From: DAOVGU01 sp030637775 [NCBI: bacterium]
GTDB taxonomy: Bacteria; Ratteibacteria; UBA8468
Length of the DNA: 8,252 nt
NCBI GenBank assembly: GCA_030637775.1
Contig: DAOWFY010000082.1
Location: 1-8,252, forward strand
Direction of reading: 5' to 3'
Shown here: positions 1-5,280 of the stretch, piece after piece
Position numbering within the stretch: position 1 is the stretch's first letter
How the letters are laid out: every line of letters starts with the position of its first letter
The notes under the pieces: model-generated
What the model saw: the letters and a program-made list of their open reading frames with translations, nothing else
What the model was told of the DNA's origin: nothing
Databases searched by the model: none
Translations under genes and position numbers: made by a program

Positions 1-735
1 AGTATCGCCGCTCTTTTTCAGGCAAAAAAAGCTGTCTGCAATGATGCCGCCGCCTTGACGGTAGCAATGTTAAGAGCGGTAGAAATCCCGGCGCGGGTTC
101 TTTGTGACGTTAAATACAAAGGAAAATGTGGCCATTGTTTCTGTCAGGTTTTCTTTTCCCGGAGATGGTGGACGATTGATAGCACATTTGATGAAAACAA
201 AAGGCGTTTTTCTTACAGACAGTTCTCCGAATTGGAAGAACCCTGGTTTACCGATGAGCCAGGAGAGGGAAGAAAGATTGTCATTCCGGCAGACTTCCTC
301 TTTGGCACTTTAATATATCCTTTCTGTAAAGAGATTATTATTGATGGCAAAAATGAAACCCTTTCCTTAAAGTTAAGTTTTAGCGGCTGCTGGGGCTCTG
401 CTAATCCAACCCAGATGAGGCTTGCCGGGGAGCCGGTTTTAGACATAAAAACAAAAAAGGTGGCAAAAGCCCTTTACCTTCCCGATAGTCTCTTCCGGAT
501 CATTAAGGAGGAGAAATGCTACTTAAGAACAAAGTTGCCGCTTGGTTCCTACCGCTTAAGTTATGGAATCAGAACCGGCTTAACCGGATTCTTTCACGAA
601 ATAGGGTATACCAATTTTATGATTATAAGTCCTAAGGGAAAGACTGAGATTACGGCAGAAAAACTAAAAGCATCTCCAGGGATTAAAAGGAAATTATTTT
701 TGGCTCTCTCTTCGGCTTTAAAAAATAAAAAATGA
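1..735 (+). CDS. Transglutaminase-like cysteine protease-fold protein, 5' truncated
   Basis: The reading frame is open from base 1, so the true start lies outside the window. TTG at 55 or ATG at 67 would cut away the catalytic cysteine and are not believable starts. The visible fragment (244 residues) shows the transglutaminase core. Cys13 lies in AVCNDAAALTVAMLRAVEIP, resembling the family's C-x-A motif followed by 'R..GIPAR'. His45 lies in CGHCFCQVFF and Asp60 in WWTIDST, giving the Cys-His-Asp triad in the usual order and spacing. Proteins of this superfamily are proteases, amidases or cross-linking enzymes; the substrate here cannot be told. The C-terminal 120 residues hold beta-rich sequence that I do not recognise. 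No membrane segment is visible. The stop overlaps the next gene's start as ATGA, so the two are probably translationally coupled, which suggests a shared signalling role. Confidence 0.8.
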   Translation, partial: SIAALFQAKKAVCNDAAALTVAMLRAVEIPARVLCDVKYKGKCGHCFCQVFFSRRWWTIDSTFDENKRRFSYRQFSELEEPWFTDEPGEGRKIVIPADFLFGTLIYPFCKEIIIDGKNETLSLKLSFSGCWGSANPTQMRLAGEPVLDIKTKKVAKALYLPDSLFRIIKEEKCYLRTKLPLGSYRLSYGIRTGLTGFFHEIGYTNFMIISPKGKTEITAEKLKASPGIKRKLFLALSSALKNKK

Positions 736-1940
736 CAAAAAGAAAGACCGTTTTAGAAAGGGAGATTGAGGCTCTCTCTCGGGTAAATAAGTTTATCGGC
801 TCGATCAGCAATTTGCATCGGCTTCTTGACCTGATTATGAAAGAGAGCAAGAGGATAATGAAGGCGGAGGCCAGTTCTCTGATGCTCTATGACCCCAAAA
901 GCAAAAAACTCTTCTTTGAGGTGGCCCTGGGAAAAAAGGGAAAGAAAGTAAAAAAGATAAGGTTAAAAGTGGGACAGGGGATTGCGGGGACCGCAGCTAA
1001 AATGGACAAAGTGCTCAATATCCCTGATGTTACCAAAGATCCTCATTTCTACAAAGAGGCAGATAGTAGAAGTGGGTTTAAAACTAAATCTATTCTGACT
1101 GTCCCCCTGAAACGAAAGGGTAAGTTGTTAGGTGTGCTTGAGGTATTGAATAAGAAGAATGGAAGGCCATTTGATAAGCAGGATGTCAGATTAATTCAGA
1201 TTATTGCTGGTCAGGCCGCAGTGGCGATTGAAAATGCTCAGTTATATCTCGCAAACCTCAGAGCAGAACGACTCGCTGCTGTCGGTCAGACGATCACCAG
1301 CCTCTCCCATTATATCAAAAACCTTTTGACCGGTATCGAGATGGGAAAGGAAACGGTTCATCTGGGTCTGGAAGATAGGGAGCAGGAAACCTTTGCCACA
1401 GGTTGGAGGATGGTAGATAAGAATATGGAGAAGGTTTCCAACCTGGTGCTCAATATGTTGAACTATTCCAAACCGCGTAAACCCCTGTATCAATTGGCAA
1501 ATCTCAATGAGATCGTAAAGCAGGTCGTTGCCTCTCAAGAGGAGCACGCAAAGAGAGAGAATGCCAGGTTGCTTACTAATCTGGACCATCATTTAGACCG
1601 GGTATTAATTGATACTTCAGGAATTGAGAGGGTCTTGCTAAATTTAGTGGGAAATAGCCTTGATGCCCTGAAAGGAAGAGGGGGGAAGGTAGAAATAACG
1701 ACCCATTTAGAGAAGAAAAAGAAACTCTTTCGGATTATCGTTAGCGATACGGGTTGCGGTATCCCCAAAGAGCAGATTAAGGAAATCTTTAATTTCTTTT
1801 ATAGCACAAAGGGGTCTAAAGGCACAGGCATTGGGCTGGCGGTGACGGAAAAGATTGTAAAGGAACAGAAAGGGAAGATTAAGGTTACATCAGAAGTAGG
1901 GAAGGGGACGACCTTTACCATTACCCTCCCTTGGCATTAA
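732..1940 (+). CDS. Cytosolic GAF-domain sensor histidine kinase
   Basis: This 402-residue protein has no signal peptide or membrane segment, so it should sense a cytoplasmic cue. A GAF domain spans about residues 20-170. It is followed by a short helical linker and a dimerisation/phosphoacceptor helix with the H-box SLSHYIKNLL (His193). The ATPase part has an N-box at ERVLLNLVGNSLDAL (Asn308), a G1 box SDTGCGIP (about 338-345), an F-box-like NFFYSTK and a G2 box GTGIGLA (364-370). All catalytic boxes are present, so the kinase should autophosphorylate. The start overlaps the stop of the upstream transglutaminase-like gene (ATGA) and no Shine-Dalgarno site is visible, which favours coupled translation. 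No receiver is fused. The nearest candidate partner is the single-domain response regulator encoded convergently at 2954-3361. The GAF ligand is unknown. Confidence 0.93.
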   Translation: MTKRKTVLEREIEALSRVNKFIGSISNLHRLLDLIMKESKRIMKAEASSLMLYDPKSKKLFFEVALGKKGKKVKKIRLKVGQGIAGTAAKMDKVLNIPDVTKDPHFYKEADSRSGFKTKSILTVPLKRKGKLLGVLEVLNKKNGRPFDKQDVRLIQIIAGQAAVAIENAQLYLANLRAERLAAVGQTITSLSHYIKNLLTGIEMGKETVHLGLEDREQETFATGWRMVDKNMEKVSNLVLNMLNYSKPRKPLYQLANLNEIVKQVVASQEEHAKRENARLLTNLDHHLDRVLIDTSGIERVLLNLVGNSLDALKGRGGKVEITTHLEKKKKLFRIIVSDTGCGIPKEQIKEIFNFFYSTKGSKGTGIGLAVTEKIVKEQKGKIKVTSEVGKGTTFTITLPWH

Positions 1941-1960
1941 GGGGTCAGACCTCTACATTT
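1940..1960 (-). repeat. Left REP-type terminal inverted repeat
   Basis: This 21-bp sequence is the exact reverse complement of 2930-2950. Its minus strand reads GTAG, one base, then the imperfect palindrome GGTCTGACC. With one mismatch the identity continues 4 bp inward, to about 1964. Its first base is the last base of the kinase stop codon TAA (1938-1940). Confidence 0.9.
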
Positions 1961-2000
1961 TACATTTTTCTTCTCTTAGCAGTTTAAATTTTATTTACCG

Positions 2001-2945
2001 ATGGCAAGACCTCTAAGAATTTCGTATGCTGGGGCTCTGTATCACATTATTTCTCGTGGTAACGAGACAAGAGAAATTTTTATAGATAAAAGAGATCGAG
2101 GGAAATTTCTTCAGTGTTTGAAAGAGATAATCCTCCGTTATAATGTAAAGATCCATACTTACTGTCTGATGGACAATCATTACCATCTAATTATGGAGAC
2201 ACCTCACGGAAATATTGTTGATGCCATGCATTATCTCAATTCCAGTTATACCGTTTACTTCAATTCTCTACATAAGAGGATTGGGCATCTTTTCCAAGGA
2301 AGATACAAATCCCTTCTTGTAGAAAAGGATCCATATCTGCCTGCTTTATCCCGTTATATCCATTTAAATCCAGTAAGAAAAAACTTAGTAAAAAATCCTC
2401 AAGATTATCCATGGTCAAGCTACAGGTATTTCATTACCCCGATAAATACACCCGATTTTCTTTGCACCGATTTTATTCTCTCCGTGTTTTCTGAAGATTT
2501 AGAAAAAGCCAGACATTTGTACCGAGAGTTTGTAGAGGACCATATTGGGGAGGAGGTGGAGGTTATCAGGGACAATTTGCATGCGGGTTTGATTGTAGGA
2601 AGCAGAAAGTTTGTGGAATGGGTGGGTAAAAACTTTTTGAAGGAGAAGAAGAAAGATAGGGAACTACCACAATTGCAAAAGCTCAAAGAGACTCCATCCA
2701 TAGAAGAAATTGAGAGGCTGGTAAAGGAGAATGTTGAGAGAAGTAAAATGCAGAGAAAATTAACCATATACTTAGTAAGGAAATTTACCAACAAAAAACT
2801 CCGCCAGATAGCTGAACACTTTGGGAATTTAACTGATATAGGGGTGAGTCAAATCTTTAGGAGAGTGGAGAAAAGAAGAAAAGAGGAGAGAGATTTTGAT
2901 TCGATCATTAAAGAGTTGGAAGATTTGTTAAATGTAGAGGTCTGA
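2001..2945 (+). CDS. REP-associated tyrosine transposase (RAYT, Y1/HUH family)
   Basis: This 314-residue protein has the classic RAYT N-terminus (MARPLRISYAGALYHIISRG). The metal-binding HUH-type motif appears as MDNHYHLI (His60, His62). GHLFQGRYKSLLVEKD follows, then SRYIHLNPVR, where Tyr119 is the best candidate for the catalytic tyrosine, and YPWSSYRYF. Such enzymes cut and rejoin single-stranded DNA at REP palindromes. The C-terminal part (about 250-290, KLRQIAEHF...GVSQIFRRVEKR) looks like a DnaA-type helix-turn-helix, as in the longer RAYT proteins, and may bind DNA. The start is fixed by the conserved N-terminus even though no Shine-Dalgarno site or clear promoter precedes it, so expression is likely low. 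The reading frame is intact with no missing catalytic residue. Confidence 0.92.
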   Translation: MARPLRISYAGALYHIISRGNETREIFIDKRDRGKFLQCLKEIILRYNVKIHTYCLMDNHYHLIMETPHGNIVDAMHYLNSSYTVYFNSLHKRIGHLFQGRYKSLLVEKDPYLPALSRYIHLNPVRKNLVKNPQDYPWSSYRYFITPINTPDFLCTDFILSVFSEDLEKARHLYREFVEDHIGEEVEVIRDNLHAGLIVGSRKFVEWVGKNFLKEKKKDRELPQLQKLKETPSIEEIERLVKENVERSKMQRKLTIYLVRKFTNKKLRQIAEHFGNLTDIGVSQIFRRVEKRRKEERDFDSIIKELEDLLNVEV

Positions 2946-2950
2946 CCCCT
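2930..2950 (+). repeat. Right REP-type terminal inverted repeat
   Basis: This is the exact inverted copy of 1940-1960, with GTAG at 2934-2937 and GGTCTGACC at 2939-2947. The last four sense codons (N-V-E-V) and the TGA stop of the transposase gene (2943-2945) are encoded inside it, so the repeat is partly coding. It ends 3 bp before the stop codon of the convergent receiver gene. Confidence 0.9.
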
Positions 2951-2953
2951 AAA

Positions 2954-3361
2954 CTAAATCTTAAAGCGCCGCGATTTCTCTTCCTCAATGGATTGGAACA
3001 CCATCTTGATTCCATCCAAAACCTCGGCAATCCTGAATGGCTTGGAAATATAGTAGTTGGCGCCATATTTATAGCCTTTGAGCATATCTTCGTCCCCTGC
3101 TCTGGCAGTGAGCATAATTACCGGTAAGGAGGCGGTCTGAGGATCTCCTTTAATCCTTTGAAGAACCTCAATTCCATCGAGCTTTGGCATTATAATATCA
3201 AGGATCACCAGAGCGGGATGAGAATCCTTCACTCTCTCCAATGCCTGCTCCCCATCGGTAGCACTGACCACATCAAAACCCTGACGTCGAATTGCCTTAC
3301 TTAAGGTTTTCACCACATCTGGTTCGTCATCTACCACCAAGATTCTCTTTTGGGTTGGCAT
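2954..3361 (-). CDS. Single-domain response regulator (CheY-like receiver)
   Basis: This 135-residue protein is a receiver domain with no output domain. It has the acidic pair Asp11/Asp12 (VVDDE), the phosphoacceptor Asp55 (VILDIIMPKLDG), Thr85 (MLTARAG) and Lys107 (ISKPF), so it should accept phosphate. After the receiver there is only a short charged tail ending SRRFKI. It probably acts by protein-protein contact or as a phosphorelay intermediate. The start is supported by AAGGAGA about 5 bp upstream on the minus strand and by a good promoter at 3392-3421. It ends 3 bp from the right REP repeat and is convergent with the GAF kinase, which is the likely but unproven partner. It diverges from the endonuclease Q gene. 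Confidence 0.93.
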   Translation of the reverse strand: MPTQKRILVVDDEPDVVKTLSKAIRRQGFDVVSATDGEQALERVKDSHPALVILDIIMPKLDGIEVLQRIKGDPQTASLPVIMLTARAGDEDMLKGYKYGANYYISKPFRIAEVLDGIKMVFQSIEEEKSRRFKI

Positions 3362-3365
3362 CTCT

Positions 3366-3372
3366 TCTCCTT
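3366..3372 (-). promoter_or_regulatory. Ribosome binding site of the receiver gene
   Basis: The minus strand reads AAGGAGA about 4-5 bp before the ATG at 3361, a near-ideal Shine-Dalgarno site that fixes this start. Confidence 0.75.
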
Positions 3373-3391
3373 ATCTGCTAAGGTACAATTA

Positions 3392-3421
3392 ATTTTAATC
3401 TATTTTTCCTCTTTCTGTCAA
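3392..3421 (-). promoter_or_regulatory. Predicted sigma70-type promoter of the receiver gene
   Basis: Reading the minus strand, TTGACA (3421-3416, perfect -35) is followed after 18 bp by TAAAAT (3397-3392, five of six to TATAAT). The predicted transcript starts near 3385 and has a leader of about 24 nt containing the ribosome site. The -35 lies 6 bp from the -10 of the divergent promoter for the endonuclease Q gene. Confidence 0.65.
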
Positions 3422-3424
3422 TTA

Positions 3425-3433
3425 TGGTATAAT
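3425..3433 (+). promoter_or_regulatory. Predicted extended -10 promoter of the endonuclease Q gene
   Basis: TGGTATAAT is a perfect -10 hexamer (3428-3433) with the TGN extension. The -35 position (3405-3410, TTTCCT) is poor, as is usual for extended -10 promoters. The predicted start point, near 3440, is only about 4 nt before the ATG at 3444, so the message would be nearly leaderless. Confidence 0.6.
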
Positions 3434-3443
3434 AATCAAACCT

Positions 3444-4664
3444 ATGGCTTTTATCTGCGACTTTCACCTCCACACCAAGTATTCCCGCGCAACATCTTCG
3501 GATATGGATTTGGAAAATCTTTCCCTCTGGGCAAAGAGAAAGGGGGTCAGTCTTTTGGGCACGGGAGACTTCACCCATCCCATCTGGTTTGAGGAGTTAA
3601 AGAGAAAGCTAAGGCCAAAGGATGAAGGAATCTATGAATATAATGGGGTTAGATTTATTCTTACTACCGAGGTCTGCAATATCTTTGCCAAAAGGGGGAA
3701 GATCAAGAAGATTCACAACGTGATCTTTCTTCCCTCTTTGGAAAAGGTCATTAAATTAAATGAAAAATTGGAAAGATTTGGGGAATTGGGAGCCGATGGC
3801 CGACCGATTCTTCAGTTAGAAGCAAAGGATCTGGTAAAGCTTGTAAAGGATACCGATAGCGCTGGTTTTGTTGTCCCCGCCCATATCTGGACCCCCCATT
3901 TCTCCCTCTTTGGAGCCAATTCTGGATTTGATGATATTTCTGAATGTTACGGGGAGGAAACAGAAAATATCTTTGCTCTGGAGACCGGGCTTTCCAGTGA
4001 TCCTCCGATGAACTGGCGGCTCTCCGCCCTGGACTCCTTTACCCTTATCTCTAACTCCGATGCCCACTCCCCTGGTCGAATTGGTCGGGAGGCGAATGTC
4101 TTTAAAGAGCCTCTTAATTATCCGGAGATAGTGGAGGTCCTTAAAAGGAAGGATAAGGAAAAATTTCTCTATACCATTGAGTATTTTCCCGAGGAAGGAA
4201 AATACCATTTTGATGGTCACCGGAATTGCCAAGCTTGCCTTTCTCCCGATGAGGCAAAGAGCAATGAAAATCGCTGTCCCATCTGCGGAAGAAAAGTTAC
4301 GGTTGGTGTGATGCACAGGATAGTTGACCTGGCCGATAGAGAAAAAGGGTTCATTCCTGAGTCCGTCATCGGTTGCAAGCATCTTATCCCTCTGGAGCAG
4401 ATTATTGGCTCTGCTTTAAAAAAGGGGGTCTCCTCGGAGACGGTTCAGAGCCAATATTTACAGATTGTTAATCAAGTGGGCAGCGAATTCAGCGTGCTTT
4501 TGGAAATCCCCGAGGATGAGCTTAAGAAGAGCATTCCTTACCAGATCGCTGAAGCGATCATCAAGGTGAGGCAGGAAAAAGTAAATCTTTCCCCGGGGTA
4601 CGATGGGGAATACGGGAAAATTGAAATTCCTTTAGGCGAAGAGCAACAGCAGACATTGTTCTAA
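3444..4664 (+). CDS. Endonuclease Q (PHP-domain DNA repair endonuclease)
   Basis: This 406-residue protein has the full architecture of the EndoQ family, which nicks DNA 5' of deaminated bases (hypoxanthine, uracil, xanthine) and abasic sites. The PHP metal-binding residues are visible: DFHLHT (His8, His10), GTGDFTHP (Asp42, His45), Glu76 in TTEVCN, His147 in VPAHIWTPH, and SNSDAHSPGRIGREA (Asp206, His208). A C4 zinc site follows (Cys262-x2-Cys265 and Cys278-x2-Cys281, CPICGR), then a mostly helical C-terminal region. Length is typical. The last residues are QQQTLF, resembling a bacterial sliding-clamp binding motif. The start is set by the PHP motif, which begins at residue 6. No Shine-Dalgarno site precedes it, in keeping with a leaderless transcript. 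The family is best known from Thermococcales and methanogens and occurs in a scattered set of bacteria. Confidence 0.9.
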   Translation: MAFICDFHLHTKYSRATSSDMDLENLSLWAKRKGVSLLGTGDFTHPIWFEELKRKLRPKDEGIYEYNGVRFILTTEVCNIFAKRGKIKKIHNVIFLPSLEKVIKLNEKLERFGELGADGRPILQLEAKDLVKLVKDTDSAGFVVPAHIWTPHFSLFGANSGFDDISECYGEETENIFALETGLSSDPPMNWRLSALDSFTLISNSDAHSPGRIGREANVFKEPLNYPEIVEVLKRKDKEKFLYTIEYFPEEGKYHFDGHRNCQACLSPDEAKSNENRCPICGRKVTVGVMHRIVDLADREKGFIPESVIGCKHLIPLEQIIGSALKKGVSSETVQSQYLQIVNQVGSEFSVLLEIPEDELKKSIPYQIAEAIIKVRQEKVNLSPGYDGEYGKIEIPLGEEQQQTLF

Positions 4665-4736
4665 AAATGAAAAAGCTTCAACAACTTTTGCCTATTGCAT
4701 AGAGACTGAGTTAAGACCTTTAGTACCAAAAGAAAT

Positions 4737-4743
4737 AAGGAGG
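4737..4743 (+). promoter_or_regulatory. Ribosome binding site of the HicB-like gene
   Basis: AAGGAGG lies 4 bp before the ATG at 4748, a strong Shine-Dalgarno match that supports translation of this small gene. The 83-bp gap before it (4665-4747) shows no convincing promoter or terminator. Confidence 0.75.
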
Positions 4744-4747
4744 AGAG

Positions 4748-4975
4748 ATGCTAATAGAATATATCCATGCTGCAATGGAGAAAGCAAAGTATGAGATCCT
4801 CTCCGATGATAACACATTCTATGGGGAGATTCCTGGCTTTGATGGTGCTTATGCAAATGCTGAGACTCTGGAGAAATGCCGGGATGAATTGGAGAGCATT
4901 CTAGAAGAATGGATTTTCTTTAGAATATCTCGTAACTTATCATTACCAAGGGATTCTCAAACAGGCAAAAATTGA
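4748..4975 (+). CDS. HicB-like antitoxin-family small protein, 3' end altered
   Basis: This 75-residue protein matches the HicB-like fold used by type II antitoxins. It has an N-terminal helix (EYIHAAMEKAKYEIL), strand residues around TFYGEIPGFDGAYANAETLEKC, and the helix RDELESILEEWIFFRI. Family members of this kind usually continue after 'RNLSLP' with an I/V-D-G-type ending. Here, after Pro67, the frame runs into RDSQTGKN and stops, and the DNA from about 4944 encodes another protein remnant in a different frame. The C-terminus therefore looks like the product of a deletion junction. No HicA-like toxin (small dsRBD-fold protein with a catalytic His) is visible on either side, so it is an orphan. 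It may be a functional regulator or a decaying relic; the intact ribosome site favours expression. Confidence 0.75.
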   Translation: MLIEYIHAAMEKAKYEILSDDNTFYGEIPGFDGAYANAETLEKCRDELESILEEWIFFRISRNLSLPRDSQTGKN

Positions 4976-5012
4976 TAGAAAGGTATGGGAGGAATTGTAA
5001 TATTCAGACAAA

Positions 5013-5137
5013 GATCCAGGAATCGCTAAAATACCGGATTTTCCCGAAATCCCCGAAAACCATCTCTATATTTGCGCTTTAAGAAGTTTTCTTAAAGCGA
5101 GAAAGGTATAGATTTAGAGGACCGCAAAACAGCAGTA
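5013..5137 (+). repeat. Direct repeat, copy 1 (flanks Shedu gene upstream)
   Basis: This segment aligns with 6409-6552 in the same orientation, from GATCC through GGAATCGCT, GAAAACC, CATTTGCG-type and TTTAGAGGACC blocks. There are two single-base indels and one 18-for-1 replacement. Identity is about 80% in the best part, and nearly all differences there are transitions. It lies 143 bp before the Shedu-like start codon. Confidence 0.75.
5075..5099 (+). repeat. Perfect 11-bp inverted repeat with 3-base loop
   Basis: CGCTTTAAGAA (5075-5085), loop GTT, then TTCTTAAAGCG (5089-5099): a perfect stem of 11 pairs inside remnant copy 1. No T-run follows, so it is not a standard intrinsic terminator. 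The matching place in copy 2 (6472-6496) pairs only in part. Confidence 0.7.
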
Positions 5138-5188
5138 AAATTCAGGGAGTATCAGGAAGAGATGTTTGAGGATACGGAGAGGATGTAG

Positions 5189-5280
5189 GAAAATAATTAT
5201 AAGAGTTGTGCATGAACGGAGTAGTTCAGTTATTTTTAGCTATGTGAAATTGTGCCCCAGCATAATTTAGAGCATCATTA
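5189..5280 (+). other. AT-rich spacer before the Shedu-like gene
   Basis: No coding frame, hairpin or strong promoter is visible in these 92 bases. CATAAT at 5261-5266 could serve as a weak -10, but no -35 is placed for it. The Shedu-like gene also lacks a good Shine-Dalgarno site. Confidence 0.4.

Larger units (their letters stand above)
1940..2950 (+). mobile_element. RAYT-REP unit (transposase gene bounded by inverted REP repeats)
   Basis: A REP-associated tyrosine transposase gene (2001-2945) is enclosed by a perfect 21-bp inverted repeat (1940-1960 and 2930-2950). Each repeat, read on the strand that has GTAG, shows GTAG followed by GGTC-T-GACC, a 4-bp palindrome around a single central base. 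This matches the general plan of REP sequences bound and cut by RAYT proteins: a conserved tetranucleotide at the foot of an imperfect palindrome. No target-site duplication is seen, as expected for HUH/Y1 enzymes. The unit occupies the whole space between the stop codons of the kinase and the receiver gene. Whether it is still mobile or is a domesticated REP-generating unit cannot be told from one copy. Confidence 0.8.
4944..5188 (+). pseudogene. Decayed 3' end of an unidentified gene (remnant copy 1)
   Basis: In the frame starting at 4944 the DNA reads YQGILKQAKIDRKVWEEL, then a TAA (4998-5000). It resumes in the same frame as YSDKDPGIAKIPDFPEIPE and NHLYICALRSFLKARK. A +1 shift at about 5105 continues it as GIDLEDRKTAVKFREYQE and EMFEDTERM, ending at TAG (5186-5188). 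Removing one stop and one single-base shift gives some 80 residues of protein-like sequence. Copy 2 at about 6389-6558 keeps the same residues in the same frame across the core (PGIA, IPEN, LYIC, LR-F-K-RK) and does not have the shift (it reads KGI), which supports the reconstruction. I do not recognise the parent protein. The remnant starts where the HicB homology ends, so the two were probably joined by deletion. Confidence 0.55.

Noticed and set aside
3544-3552. GGGGTCAG match resembling part of the REP repeat inside the endonuclease Q gene
   Set aside because: Only about eight bases match, with no GTAG or second palindrome arm, and the bases are coding; taken as chance.
3816-4382. Long open frame (188 codons) on the minus strand inside the endonuclease Q gene
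   Set aside because: It lies opposite a clearly coding gene with family motifs in all key places, has no ribosome site, and its product has no recognisable pattern.
4667-4702. ATG-started 11-codon frame between endonuclease Q and the HicB-like gene
   Set aside because: Too short, no ribosome site, no similarity to a toxin or leader peptide, and no adjacent attenuator structure.
5015-5079. Possible HicA toxin remnant after the HicB-like gene
   Set aside because: No frame shows the HicA pattern of a basic N-terminus with a G-S-H-type motif; the visible remnant reads as an unrelated protein end.
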